The notes: generated by a model not told the origin, from the sequence alone. A DNA stretch of 53,121 bases from Lachnospiraceae bacterium (GCA_022769625.1 JALEJP010000054.1:1-53121); one strand, 5' to 3'. Positions 16,966 to 26,315 are shown, counted from the stretch's first letter. Translations and numbers: made by a program.

Positions 16966-17883
16966 ATGAAAATCAAAAAAATTTTTTCATCAAAAATCGT
17001 TAAAATTGTGCTGGTCACACTGGCAACCGCAAATCTGGCAGCACTTTTTCTGTTTGATTACTGGCTTCCTGGTGATGTCTATGAGCCGGTTGCCCAGCCT
17101 TCGGAAGAAACCACTTCCGCATCCATCCAGTTTACCTCAGATCTTCTGAGCTACGACGGAACAGGCGATATCGCACTGATTCTGATGGACGGTGTCACAG
17201 CAGTGGATTCCGACGGCAGCGACATCACGGACCAGGTAAAGACCTCTTTTAAGGCCACCAATTTTCCAAATGAAAAGACCATTGTCTACAGCGTCAAAGC
17301 ATCCGACGGTACAAAGCTCAAAGAAGAGCGAACTCTCCGTCTGGAAAACTATGACGGTCCTTTTATCACCGTCAGCAGCAATCTTCCCACGCTCAAAGAA
17401 TCCGAGCTGGACGATGCCGTTTCCACTCTGTCATCTTCCGGTGCTCTGCACGCGGAAGACGGCTACGGCAACGATATCACCTCTGCTGTGAAAGTAAACT
17501 GGACTGCTGATGAAAGCAATCCCGGATCGTTTGTCTTAAATTTCACGGTGGAAAACCGTTTTTCCGACAACGCTTCCGCAAAAGCATCCGTTGAGGCAGA
17601 GCTCTCCAGTCCGATGATCGTACTGACACAGACGAAGGTTTCCATCCCGCTTAACGATGAAAATTTCAACGCCAGAGACTATATTAAAACTGCCATCGAC
17701 ACCGACGGCACCGTAATCGACACCGAATCCGTGGAGCTGGAAGGTTATATAGAACGGGATACCCCCGGCACCTATCCGGTAACCTACATCGTAACCGGTC
17801 CGGAATCCGGTCTCACAGCAAAAACAACCATGGACGTAACCGTCCTGGACACTCCTGCCGAAGACGACGGCGATTCCGAATAA
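16966..17883 (+). CDS. Membrane-anchored Ig-like surface protein, the only plus-strand gene
   Basis: A 305-residue protein with a short basic cytoplasmic start and one hydrophobic helix (about 12-32, IVKIVLVTLATANLAALFLF). The extracellular beta-rich part carries repeats of a DUF5011/Ig-like kind, such as VTAVDSDGSDITDQVK and HAEDGYGNDITSAVK. It ends in an acidic tail. The topology resembles the Ig-like protein at 15063-15989 although sequence similarity is low. ATG 16966 follows GAGGAG at 7 nt. It is divergent from the cpsB operon and convergent with a nucleotidyltransferase, whose stop is only 2 bp away. A role in surface polymer handling is inferred from context only. Confidence 0.85.
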   Translation: MKIKKIFSSKIVKIVLVTLATANLAALFLFDYWLPGDVYEPVAQPSEETTSASIQFTSDLLSYDGTGDIALILMDGVTAVDSDGSDITDQVKTSFKATNFPNEKTIVYSVKASDGTKLKEERTLRLENYDGPFITVSSNLPTLKESELDDAVSTLSSSGALHAEDGYGNDITSAVKVNWTADESNPGSFVLNFTVENRFSDNASAKASVEAELSSPMIVLTQTKVSIPLNDENFNARDYIKTAIDTDGTVIDTESVELEGYIERDTPGTYPVTYIVTGPESGLTAKTTMDVTVLDTPAEDDGDSE

Positions 17884-17885
17884 TA

Positions 17886-19106
17886 TCAGGAAATCATCCC
17901 GTATTTTTCCAGAAGATGAATTCTCTTGTTTGCAATGGCGACACTCTCTGCCGGAGAGTTGTCGTCTTTGTTTTTTCTGCCAAGCTCCACTGCATAGCCC
18001 GCCATCCGGTGCATCCATGCCGCCGGCAGAAGAAACGGATATTTTCCAAGAAACCCATATCTGCCCTTCAGCTTCTCCGCCGATGGAAAAACTGCGCTGC
18101 GGACCGATAACTTTTTTCTTCCATCCTGCACGGCCGCCAGTGTCATGGTACTGCTGTGCAGTCTGCTCTGGCTGCTTTTTCCGTAAATCCCGGCATCCAG
18201 CAGATCTTCCAGCAGATCCTCCGGATCCGTCTGATCCCATACCTTCGCAGGCCACTGGATCTTCTTTCGATCCAGTCCGAAATAGCGGACACACAGTTCC
18301 AGAATATTCAGACAAAACAACTCGCAGCCTGCCTCGCGCAGTTTTCTCTGCACCTTAAGCCATTCGATCCGGTCACCATAGCGGTTGAGCCAGAGGGAGA
18401 TATCACAGAGCTGACGGATACCGATCCCCGGTCCCACAAAATGCTTCATCAGATGAGCCAGAAGATACAGAAAATGCGTCTGCGGATCCATACCGTAGAC
18501 CGGCACTCCCTCGAAACGATACACTTCACAGCGCTCAAAGCAGCCCTTTATCCAGCCTTGAAAACGATCTGTCAGCTTACCCGGATCAAACAGCTCCCGG
18601 TGTATCTCCAGATGCAGGCAGCTGCAGGTGTCCTGCATGGCAGCCACACAATCCTCCTCCCCGGATACCCGCCGAAATCCCAGTTCCATCAGAATCTCAC
18701 AGCAACGTTCAAATTCGTCTCCCTGCACATACATGTCCTCATCGGCAGAAGGACGCGTGTAGGGCTTTGCATACAGCATACGGCAAAGGATTCCCTTAAC
18801 CACCAAAGGCTTCAGTCCCCGTGCCACAAGCTCACGGTAGACATTTAAAAAACGATATACCTTCTGTACCTCCTGCGCCCCGTTGATCTGGGCGGATTTC
18901 TGCCAGTATTCCCGCAGGCCGGAAGGCATGCCCGCAAAGCCTTCTGACCGGTAACAGCTTTCAAAAATACCAAGATCCAGCTTATGCTGACATGCCAGTT
19001 TATAAATGTGCAGCCACTCCTCTTCCGTAAGAGGCTCCTCCTGCAGAGGCTTTCCCAAAAGCCATCCCTTTGTCATATCCAGAAAAATCAAGGATGCGTG
19101 CTCCAT
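17886..19106 (-). CDS. PF14907-type nucleotidyltransferase family protein, copy 1
   Basis: A 406-residue predicted cytoplasmic protein of the uncharacterised nucleotidyltransferase family seen beside lasso-peptide and exopolysaccharide loci. Recognisable parts are LVVKGILCRMLY (about 118-129), then the active-site-like RPSADEDMYV (about 134-143) and LHLEIHRELFD (about 177-187). The usual metal pair would be the acidic residues of ADEDMYV. A second, diverged copy is at 28354-29577. The start follows AAGGGGATTATT before ATG 19106. It comes after a strong terminator, so it probably has its own promoter, which I could not place. Confidence 0.8.
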   Translation of the reverse strand: MEHASLIFLDMTKGWLLGKPLQEEPLTEEEWLHIYKLACQHKLDLGIFESCYRSEGFAGMPSGLREYWQKSAQINGAQEVQKVYRFLNVYRELVARGLKPLVVKGILCRMLYAKPYTRPSADEDMYVQGDEFERCCEILMELGFRRVSGEEDCVAAMQDTCSCLHLEIHRELFDPGKLTDRFQGWIKGCFERCEVYRFEGVPVYGMDPQTHFLYLLAHLMKHFVGPGIGIRQLCDISLWLNRYGDRIEWLKVQRKLREAGCELFCLNILELCVRYFGLDRKKIQWPAKVWDQTDPEDLLEDLLDAGIYGKSSQSRLHSSTMTLAAVQDGRKKLSVRSAVFPSAEKLKGRYGFLGKYPFLLPAAWMHRMAGYAVELGRKNKDDNSPAESVAIANKRIHLLEKYGMIS

Positions 19107-19226
19107 AATAATCCCCTTATATTCGTAATACAGAAAAATCTGCAATTCCTTACAGTATTCTGCTTTGTAATCTACAGCCTGTCAGACATTTTTCACCTGC
19201 CCGCTGCATTCTCAGGAAATTCACGC

Positions 19227-19262
19227 AAAAAAAGTAAGGGTGCTGCGCTTCTGCAACACCCA
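19227..19262 (-). terminator. Terminator of the sortase/LCP/SPKTG operon
   Basis: Minus-strand stem GGGTGTTGC against GCAGCACCC (one T-G wobble) followed by a T-rich tract with seven consecutive T, starting about 8 bp after the stop of the SPKTG protein. Confidence 0.85.
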
Positions 19263-19269
19263 CCACCTG

Positions 19270-19509
19270 TTATGCTTCTTTCCGTTTTTTATTTGCGCCT
19301 GCCGCAATACCTGCTGCGCCTGCTGCAATCAAAGCCGCATAAGCGATTTCCATGCCCTCTCCGGTCTTCGGTGATGTAGCAGATTTATTTGTATAGCCTG
19401 ACTTTGTGTTCTCGCTGCCCGGGCTAACTACATTCTCAGCATTTACCGGTACACACAGCATGCATGCCATGGCCATAACGCTTAACATAACTGCCAGTCT
19501 TTTTCTCAT
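19270..19509 (-). CDS. Small SPKTG-type sortase substrate
   Basis: A 79-residue exported protein. A signal peptide (MRKRLAVMLSVMAMACMLCVPVNA, cleaved after about residue 24) is followed by only about 25 polar residues and then the sorting motif SPKTGEG. A hydrophobic segment (AYAALIAAGAAGIAAGA) and the basic tail NKKRKEA end the protein. SPKTG is the motif type recognised by class B sortase in Clostridioides difficile, and a class B sortase lies two genes upstream. The mature peptide would be very short, so it may be an anchored signal, cap or pilin-like tag. The start was set by AAGGAG before ATG 19509. Confidence 0.85.
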   Translation of the reverse strand: MRKRLAVMLSVMAMACMLCVPVNAENVVSPGSENTKSGYTNKSATSPKTGEGMEIAYAALIAAGAAGIAAGANKKRKEA

Positions 19510-19534
19510 GATAATCGTCTCCTTTTCCATTCAA

Positions 19535-20989
19535 CTATTGGACCTGTTCTGTGTAAAACACATCCAGGATCATCTCATACAGCGCCTCTTCGTCCACATG
19601 GAATTCAGCATAGGTCTCACCCATGGTGGATTCACCGGGAACAGTCAGAATACTGCTGGCATCAAATCCTTTCTGAACCATCAGGGAGGCCAGATAAGCC
19701 ACCTTCGCTGCAGATACATCGGTAACCATATAGTCTGAAGCAACATCATATAAGGTAATCGGCAATGTCATATCCTCTTTTGAAGCCTGCAGTACTTTAT
19801 GTGCAAATGCACTGAGGTACTGTTTCTGACGCTCCATACGAAGATTATTGGCATCAGCCGTTGCTTCCTTTTCTTCCACCAGACGGCTTCTCACATACCA
19901 CTCTGCCTGCTGTCCCCGCAGTAAAATACGCTCTCCGGCAGTCAGCGACGGGTCTTTGATCGTCAGATCCTCCAGAACCGTTACTTCCACACCTCCCACT
20001 GCATCGTTGAGCACCGGTATGGCACTCAGGTCGATCGCCGCGTAGGAATTGATCGGGATACCATAGAGCAGACGGGATACGGACCGCACCGTGTTCTCAC
20101 AGCTCATCTCACGGCCATCCCCGTAGGTATAGGCCAGACAGAGCTGCAGCTTTTCCGTATTCAGATAGCTGCCTGTGTTGGAATATACGTTGACATCCAC
20201 CATACTGTCTCGTGAGATACTGATGATCGTGGTCTTTCCTGTCTCTGTGTCGATCACAAGCAGAAACAGCGAATCTGCCTGTCCACTGTCTCCTGCTCCC
20301 ACCGAGCCGGTGGTGTTCAGCTCCTCACGGTCAATACCCATACACAGTATGCTGGTCACTTTGTCATTATAACAATATTTTTTCCCTTTGTAAATAACGT
20401 CTCCCGTATTTTCATCTGCAATTTTTGCATCAACTTTGTCAGGTACACGGAATTCCACGTCACTTTCTTTTTTTCTGAGCAGTTCACTTTTCCCCCGGCT
20501 GCTGATCAGGGCAAAAGCTGCCACGGCCAGAAGCATCAGCGCAAGGATGACCGCCAGCAGGATCAGTATCACCTTGAGCGGGCGGATCCTCTTCTTTGGC
20601 TCCTTATCGTGCTGGCGCACATCGTGACCATAAAACCGGTTTCCTGCCGTCAGATCCGGAGACTCCTGCAGCTTTTTCTGGAGTTCCTCCTGGAGACTCT
20701 GTGAGATATCCTCCTCTTCTCCCATCCACAGCTCCCTGGTTGTTTCTTCCCCGTCACGCTCTTTCTTTTCCGGGCCAGCTGACGAAGCCTTTTCCTTTGC
20801 TTCCGGCCTGCTTTCCGCCGTTTCCGGTTCTGCTGTCTCGGCTTTCCCTGCTTGAGGAGTAGCTTCTTTTTCTTCCGGCCTGCTTTCCACCGTTTCCGGT
20901 TCTGCAGCTGCTGTTACTTCCGCTGCCTGTGCTACCTTCTCCGGTTTCTTCTGTTTGATCTGTTTTTTTGCATTATTTCGTTTTTTCAT
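19535..20989 (-). CDS. LytR-CpsA-Psr (LCP) family glycopolymer transferase
   Basis: A 484-residue membrane protein. Its cytoplasmic N-terminus of about 130 residues is Glu/Lys/Ala-rich and contains a duplicated segment (AEPETVESRPEEKE and AEPETAESRPEAKE). A single helix follows near 140-162. The extracellular LCP catalytic domain has DSLFLLVIDTETGKTTIISISRD with its conserved Arg and Asp, then INSYAAIDLSAIPVLNDAVGGV and the arginine-rich VRSRLVEEK. LCP enzymes transfer lipid-linked glycopolymers to peptidoglycan or protein. The gene overlaps the sortase by 17 bp and precedes the SPKTG gene by 25 bp, making one operon. Confidence 0.92.
   Translation of the reverse strand: MKKRNNAKKQIKQKKPEKVAQAAEVTAAAEPETVESRPEEKEATPQAGKAETAEPETAESRPEAKEKASSAGPEKKERDGEETTRELWMGEEEDISQSLQEELQKKLQESPDLTAGNRFYGHDVRQHDKEPKKRIRPLKVILILLAVILALMLLAVAAFALISSRGKSELLRKKESDVEFRVPDKVDAKIADENTGDVIYKGKKYCYNDKVTSILCMGIDREELNTTGSVGAGDSGQADSLFLLVIDTETGKTTIISISRDSMVDVNVYSNTGSYLNTEKLQLCLAYTYGDGREMSCENTVRSVSRLLYGIPINSYAAIDLSAIPVLNDAVGGVEVTVLEDLTIKDPSLTAGERILLRGQQAEWYVRSRLVEEKEATADANNLRMERQKQYLSAFAHKVLQASKEDMTLPITLYDVASDYMVTDVSAAKVAYLASLMVQKGFDASSILTVPGESTMGETYAEFHVDEEALYEMILDVFYTEQVQ
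20801..20907. repeat. Two direct copies of about 35 bp inside the LCP gene
   Basis: Near-identical blocks (20801-20835 and 20873-20907, both beginning TTCCGGCCTGCTTTCC) lie 72 bp apart. They encode the duplicated Glu-rich motif in the LCP cytoplasmic tail and are a likely site of copy-number change. Confidence 0.75.
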
Positions 20990-21839
20990 TTTTACGCAAC
21001 ACCGCCTGTACTAAATATCTTGCCCCGGTCTGACCTCCCATGCATGTGCTGAGTGTCAGAATCCGGTCTTTCGTTGTCACCGTCACATCTTTTCGTGTAT
21101 TCTGCCCCATGGAAATACCGCCAAGTACATCCTCCAGATACTGCCGGAAAACCTCCTCATCTGAAAAATCAAAGGCATTCAGCAGATGTACGTCATCATA
21201 CGAATACGCCGCAAAAACCTCATACGTCAGCCTGCGCTGCGGCGTATACACATACACATACCGGTTTTCCTCAAAAAACTCCGGATCCTCAAACAGATGA
21301 AGGTTCTGAAACATGGAACCATTGCGCATATTGTGTCCGTACATCACCGTTACCGGATCCGAAAAATCCAGTCTGTTTGCCATCTCCGTATAAATACATC
21401 CCGCGAACTCCGGTTCTCCATAAATATTGTGGCTCAGATAATAGGAATCGTCATATGTACTCTGCGCCACCGGATAATCGATCTGTGTGTCCGGTATCTC
21501 AATCCAGGCATAGATTTCCGGATTGATCTCCTGCAGTTTTTCAAAATCAATGGGGTTATCCGCCAGTTCTGTCCGGACGTCATCCGGAAGTGTCGGTGTA
21601 TCTCCGTCATTCCATCCGTCAAAGGGTCTGGATTCAATTTCCTCCAGTGTGGTCTTTGCATCGGTTTCGCTTTCTGTTTCGGTCTCCTCCACTTCCTGCC
21701 GAAGCTGCTCATACTGCTTCTTTGCCTTATCATTCTCATACAATCGGAATCCGATAAAGCCTACGCATCCAATGCACACCAGAAGCGCCAGACAGAGAAT
21801 GACCATCCAGAAACCGGAATTCTTCTTGTTATCCTTCAT
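20973..21839 (-). CDS. srtB: Class B sortase
   Basis: A 288-residue membrane transpeptidase with an N-terminal anchor (about 10-30, FWMVILCLALLVCIGCVGFIG). The sortase B core has TQIDYPVAQS, the catalytic His in VMYGHNMRNGSMF, the catalytic Cys in LTLSTCMGG and the Arg in GARYLVQA. Class B sortases attach proteins to peptidoglycan or build pili. The small SPKTG protein in the same operon is the obvious partner. A good promoter lies upstream. The GlnGlu/Thr-rich linker near 40-65 is low complexity. Confidence 0.94.
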   Translation of the reverse strand: MKDNKKNSGFWMVILCLALLVCIGCVGFIGFRLYENDKAKKQYEQLRQEVEETETESETDAKTTLEEIESRPFDGWNDGDTPTLPDDVRTELADNPIDFEKLQEINPEIYAWIEIPDTQIDYPVAQSTYDDSYYLSHNIYGEPEFAGCIYTEMANRLDFSDPVTVMYGHNMRNGSMFQNLHLFEDPEFFEENRYVYVYTPQRRLTYEVFAAYSYDDVHLLNAFDFSDEEVFRQYLEDVLGGISMGQNTRKDVTVTTKDRILTLSTCMGGQTGARYLVQAVLRKNEKTK

Positions 21840-21871
21840 ATTTATCCACTCTTTTCTGTATCTATGCCCTT

Positions 21872-21899
21872 ATTATACTGTTTTTCCCTGCTCCGTCAA
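21872..21899 (-). promoter_or_regulatory. Promoter of the sortase/LCP/SPKTG operon
   Basis: Minus-strand TTGACG (21894-21899) and TATAAT (21872-21877) with a 16-bp spacer, about 35 bp before the sortase start. Confidence 0.7.
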
Positions 21900-21954
21900 C
21901 CGTTAATGTCCCAAAGCAGCGCCGGCCGATCCGGTATCCTGCACCTTTTCGGCA

Positions 21955-23718
21955 TTAAAACTCCTTCATCATCTGCTCCAGCTGGTCCTCCGCCACAAGA
22001 TCCATCCTGGTATCTTCTATTTTATATACACGGTCACACATAGTCAGCACCGTGGGTCTGTGTGTGGTCAGAATACAGGTTCGGTTCTGTTCCTTCCGCA
22101 TGATATTGCGGAGCAGCTTTCGCTCAGTGGCCACATCCAGTGCCGAGGTGGCCTCATCCAGCAGCAGAACGGGTGCATCCCGCAGCAGCGCCCTTGCAAT
22201 GGAAAGACGCTGATTCTGTCCTTCCGAAAAGTCATTGCCGCCCTCATTGATCCTGCTGTAGATGCCATCCGGAAGCTCCTTCACAAAATCCCAGGCACAG
22301 GCCGTGCGAAGTGCCTCCTTGATCCGGGCATCTGTCGCTTCCGGTGCCACCATACGCATATTTTCCACGATGGTTCCCGAAAAAATCGTATTTCCCTGCG
22401 GTACATAAGCCATGTATTTCCTGGTTCCGGCACAGATGGGCAGCTGGTTTCCCGCCTGATCCCGGATGCAGCACTGCCCCTGCTGCGGATTCAAAAGTCC
22501 CAGCAGGATACGGATCGTCGTCGTCTTGCCCTGTCCGGAAGGCCCCACAAGCGCGATGATTTCCCCCGGATGTGCCTCCACATTCACTCCGGATAAAACC
22601 ACATCACTGGTCTGATAATGGAACCCGGTATCTTTCATACTCACGGAAATCCCCATCTCCGGATGAAAATCTGCCGTACAGGCCATATCAATATCGGCAC
22701 CTTCGTTTTCCTTGGGAAGCTCTGCAATCTCCATGATACGGCCTGCTGCCGTGGTGGCGCTGATCGTACCTGGCACCATATTGACAAGGGACGAAAAGCT
22801 GGATCTCAGATACCCGGACATCTGCAAAAACAGGGTCATGGTTCCAAAGGTGATGGCGCCGCTCCAGAGGCGATAGGTTCCCCATCCAAAACAGCCAAGC
22901 GCTGTCAGCATCCCCACGATGGATATCACAGATGAGGATGCGATGGAAAATTTATTATATTCCAGTGAGGTGTCAATGTACTCCTGCTGAACCCCGGAGA
23001 GCTTCTTTTCAAAAACAGGAATCAGGTCAAAGGCCTTGATCTGCTGAATATTAAAAAAGGATTCCTGCTGAAACGCCATCAGGCTGCTGCTCATCTCCCG
23101 CATCTTTTTGCTGTAATAGCGCATCTTTCTGGTGAGTATTCTCGCAAAAATGAAGGTGACCGGTGCACTCACAAGGGCAAGCAGCGCCATCGTCGGATCA
23201 TAATACAAAATCAGCACCAGTGCGCCCAGGAACTGAACTCCTTTCGTGATAAAGGAAGGAATCAGTCCGATCACATTTTCTGCAACCGTGTCCACATCCC
23301 GGCTAAAACGGTTCATAATATCCCCGCTTCGAAATCCGGACAGAGACTCCCAGTCCGTGTTCATGATCTTTTCATAAATCGCTGCCTGAATCTCACGGTT
23401 CACACGCAGCGTGATCTTCATGGAGATCCGGCTTGCCACCGCATTCACTCCAACACTGCCAAGCTGCATACCGATCATGACTGAAATGATGAGAGACAGC
23501 CGTCCCGCTTCTCCTCCCGTAACCACATCGATCAGATACTTGGACGCAACACTGGAGGCCAGACTCATAACCGTCCCAAGCACTCCCAGCACAATATAAT
23601 AAAGAATCGCGCCCCAGTATTTCCTGGCAAAGCCGTACATCCATTTTGCCTCATCCACCATATCCCACAGGGAACCATCTTCTTTTTTCTTTTTTAATTT
23701 ATGTAATATCTGCAGCAT
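21955..23718 (-). CDS. ABC exporter, fused permease and ATPase
   Basis: A 587-residue membrane protein. An exporter-type transmembrane domain (about 35-325, six helices) precedes a nucleotide-binding domain with Walker A GPSGQGKTT, a degenerate signature FSEGQNQRLSIARAL (normally LSGGQ) and Walker B VLLLDEATSALD. There is no C39 peptidase domain, so any peptide cargo would be processed elsewhere, for example by the B2-type protease at 27413-27856. It starts 14 bp after the LuxR-type regulator and is probably cotranscribed with it. In lasso-peptide loci a transporter of this plan exports the product; here that is an inference. Confidence 0.9.
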   Translation of the reverse strand: MLQILHKLKKKKEDGSLWDMVDEAKWMYGFARKYWGAILYYIVLGVLGTVMSLASSVASKYLIDVVTGGEAGRLSLIISVMIGMQLGSVGVNAVASRISMKITLRVNREIQAAIYEKIMNTDWESLSGFRSGDIMNRFSRDVDTVAENVIGLIPSFITKGVQFLGALVLILYYDPTMALLALVSAPVTFIFARILTRKMRYYSKKMREMSSSLMAFQQESFFNIQQIKAFDLIPVFEKKLSGVQQEYIDTSLEYNKFSIASSSVISIVGMLTALGCFGWGTYRLWSGAITFGTMTLFLQMSGYLRSSFSSLVNMVPGTISATTAAGRIMEIAELPKENEGADIDMACTADFHPEMGISVSMKDTGFHYQTSDVVLSGVNVEAHPGEIIALVGPSGQGKTTTIRILLGLLNPQQGQCCIRDQAGNQLPICAGTRKYMAYVPQGNTIFSGTIVENMRMVAPEATDARIKEALRTACAWDFVKELPDGIYSRINEGGNDFSEGQNQRLSIARALLRDAPVLLLDEATSALDVATERKLLRNIMRKEQNRTCILTTHRPTVLTMCDRVYKIEDTRMDLVAEDQLEQMMKEF

Positions 23719-23732
23719 AACTCCATCACTTT

Positions 23733-26267
23733 CTATAGAAGTCCCATTTCTTTTCCTTTGTTGATCGCCTGCACCCGGCTGCTTACATCCATTTTCCGAT
23801 AAATACTGTAAATATGCGTTTTCACTGTAGTCAGTTTGATGTGCATCAGCTCACTGATCTCCTGATTGCTGCACCCGTTGCTGATATGCTGAAGAATCGT
23901 GAGCTCAGTCAGTGTCAGTGTCTCCTTATTCATCTCAAACTCCGACGAAGTCTGTCTCATCTTCTTTTTGGCACAGCGCAGCAGGATGCTCTGATATCCC
24001 TCCCAGGATGCCTTCATGTTGTTGCCATAATAATACTTTTTCTTCGTCCGGACCGGATGTACCTCACCGCCCCGCAGCATCTCCTGATACTGTTCGATCA
24101 GTTCCACACCGATCTTACCATACATGCAGTAAATGCCTACATAGCGGTACTTGGTTCCCAGCGTGATGGCATGGGTCGCCATTTTCAGCGCAGCTGCCCT
24201 CTCACCCATGGAATACAGGGCCACTGCTTCCCCAAACATACACTGAGCCTGAAACTGTACAATTCCCCGCACTGCATAGTAAGCGGCAATTCTCTGAAAC
24301 AGGACACGTGCCTTTTCGTATTGCTGCAGCGAAAGAGAACAGTTAGCTTTTATCATCTGCACGTAAACATTCTCCCCGGTAATCCGCTCATAAATCTTTG
24401 TATTCTCCGACTGCATCCATTGGGCCAGCTTATCCTTTGCATGATTTACCGAATAGGAATAGATTCTGCAGGCATGCACATTTCTGGCCGCGATCCCGTA
24501 GTTTTCCTTCTGCAGAATAACTGCCATCCGATGAATCATATCTTCTTCGTTTTCAAACTCGATGTTTCTGCGCTGAAATTTACACAAAATGCCCACCAGT
24601 CCCAGAAGCTCGGCATAGTTCATGTCCTCATTGACCGCCGGCATGATCTTTTTCAGAAACTCCACTGCCTGAGCCTCCCGATCCGTCTCAACCATGTAAT
24701 CAATCTCCGCCAGGTCAAGGATCCGATCCACCACAGAGCCACATATTTTCCGGAACCGGCTGCGGTATTCTTTTCCTGCCTTGCTGCCGCCGGCAAACAG
24801 CAAAGTCAGATCCTTTACCCCAAGCCTGACACTTGGAATATCCGCCGTATAGGAAAAAAGTGTGATCTGACCGATCTCCGGCAGATATTCTTCCGCCGTA
24901 TCCAGCCATTGCAAAATGGAAACGTCCGGATTTTCATAGAGCAGATTCAGCATCAGCTCTCCGATACGGCGGCGGTTCCCTGGCTCTGCCTGATACTGTT
25001 CTTCGAGTATATTCCAGGCATGGGCAGCCCGTTTTCTGTCGTTTTCACGAAATGCGATCCAGCCGCGCATATAGACAAATACCGGATTGCGCGTATCCGG
25101 ATCAATCCCGTTCAGGCACGCTTTCAGTTCCTTGGCATTTAACATATGCAAAATACTGCGCATGTGCTGCATCAGATAATTTTCCAGTGATTTCTGTTCT
25201 CCGATCTTCAGCATGCACTGCAGTGCCTCCTTGATATAGCCATTGGCATCGTACCAGCAGCAGGCGCGTATCAGCAGTGCTCTTTCCTGGTCTGCCGTCT
25301 CTCGTTTCGCATTTCGCTGTATAAAAGAAAGCAGCATCTCCTCAATATAATAACGCTGCCCATACATGTCAAAACGTAAAAATCCTGTATTTTCCAAATG
25401 TATAAGATGCTCCGGGATATTGGAAATCTCCAGCACCTTCTCAATAAACGGAACCGTCAGACAGGAAAAATAACTGCCTTTTCGCAGAATTTCCTTCTCC
25501 GGATCCGTACAGTTTTCCCAGAAATTCTTCTGTATATAATAATCCAGCAGGGGATTCTCCCACACATGAAGGATATCGCCCTGAGCTTTGTGCATCTGCA
25601 GGCTGAGCACGATCGTGTGCATGGCTGTGCACCATCCACCCGTCACACGTCTGATTTCCGCAATCTGCTCCGATCCCAGAACAATATCCTGGCTCTCAAA
25701 ATATCTGCTGATTTCCTTTTCACTGAATGCCAGTTCACTTACCGGAAAAATCCCAATCCTCTTTTTCAGGATCAGCTGCATGATCTCCTCCGGGATCCGA
25801 ATCCCGCAGATCAGAAAGATACTGCAGTTTTGCGGCACATAAGAAAGCAAAAAACGCATAATCTCCCATATGCGTTCATCTTCTATCCGGTCCATCTGAT
25901 CAAAAGCCAGATAAAACTGTCTGTTTCCTGTCTCCATCTCATCAAAGGCTGTCCGGATCACCGCGAATGCATCCTTTTCCCTGTCCAGTTCCCCGCGGAT
26001 GCCGGCATTTTTCAGCATGGCAATCAAATAATCCAAAAACAAGCCTTCCTCGCCGTCACATCCGTCTGCACTGTAATAACCAAAATTTTTCCGCACATAA
26101 TTTTTCAGGAACTGACTCACTGCTGCCGTTTTTCCAATCCCGCCTGCCCCATAAAGCAAAAGCACCGGACATCCGGAAAAACTTTCCTCCATCAACTGAT
26201 AAATCCGTGGTCTCTCTACCATATCCGAAACCGAAAGACATTGTAATTTCCCGTTCAGCAAATGCAT
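23733..26267 (-). CDS. MalT-like LuxR-family STAND transcription regulator
   Basis: An 844-residue cytoplasmic regulator. The N-terminal STAND ATPase has Walker A GAGGIGKT (40-47) and a Walker-B-like FYLAFDQMDRIED. A long helical-repeat sensor region follows from about 330 to 770. The C-terminal LuxR helix-turn-helix has LTLTELTILQHISNGCSNQEISELM and TVKTHIYSIYRKM. It probably activates the downstream ABC exporter in response to an unknown ligand. ATG 26267 was chosen because GAGG precedes it; the frame also offers a GTG two codons earlier. The regulator begins directly after the terminator of the PqqD gene, so its promoter is unclear. Confidence 0.9.
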   Translation of the reverse strand: MHLLNGKLQCLSVSDMVERPRIYQLMEESFSGCPVLLLYGAGGIGKTAAVSQFLKNYVRKNFGYYSADGCDGEEGLFLDYLIAMLKNAGIRGELDREKDAFAVIRTAFDEMETGNRQFYLAFDQMDRIEDERIWEIMRFLLSYVPQNCSIFLICGIRIPEEIMQLILKKRIGIFPVSELAFSEKEISRYFESQDIVLGSEQIAEIRRVTGGWCTAMHTIVLSLQMHKAQGDILHVWENPLLDYYIQKNFWENCTDPEKEILRKGSYFSCLTVPFIEKVLEISNIPEHLIHLENTGFLRFDMYGQRYYIEEMLLSFIQRNAKRETADQERALLIRACCWYDANGYIKEALQCMLKIGEQKSLENYLMQHMRSILHMLNAKELKACLNGIDPDTRNPVFVYMRGWIAFRENDRKRAAHAWNILEEQYQAEPGNRRRIGELMLNLLYENPDVSILQWLDTAEEYLPEIGQITLFSYTADIPSVRLGVKDLTLLFAGGSKAGKEYRSRFRKICGSVVDRILDLAEIDYMVETDREAQAVEFLKKIMPAVNEDMNYAELLGLVGILCKFQRRNIEFENEEDMIHRMAVILQKENYGIAARNVHACRIYSYSVNHAKDKLAQWMQSENTKIYERITGENVYVQMIKANCSLSLQQYEKARVLFQRIAAYYAVRGIVQFQAQCMFGEAVALYSMGERAAALKMATHAITLGTKYRYVGIYCMYGKIGVELIEQYQEMLRGGEVHPVRTKKKYYYGNNMKASWEGYQSILLRCAKKKMRQTSSEFEMNKETLTLTELTILQHISNGCSNQEISELMHIKLTTVKTHIYSIYRKMDVSSRVQAINKGKEMGLL

Positions 26268-26276
26268 ATTCACCTC

Positions 26277-26307
26277 AAAAAAAACTGCCTGCCACAGCCG
26301 CAGGCAG
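26277..26307 (-). terminator. Terminator after PqqD-type gene 1
   Basis: Perfect minus-strand stem CTGCCTGC against GCAGGCAG with a 7-nt loop and eight T residues. It lies 8 bp after the PqqD stop and runs into the ribosome site of the LuxR-type gene, so read-through or attenuation could set regulator levels. Confidence 0.9.
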
Positions 26308-26315
26308 ATTCACCA

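Noticed and set aside
23814-25142. 442-codon plus-strand open frame
   Set aside because: Fully antisense to the LuxR/MalT-type regulator and without a convincing ribosome site or domain; a shadow frame.
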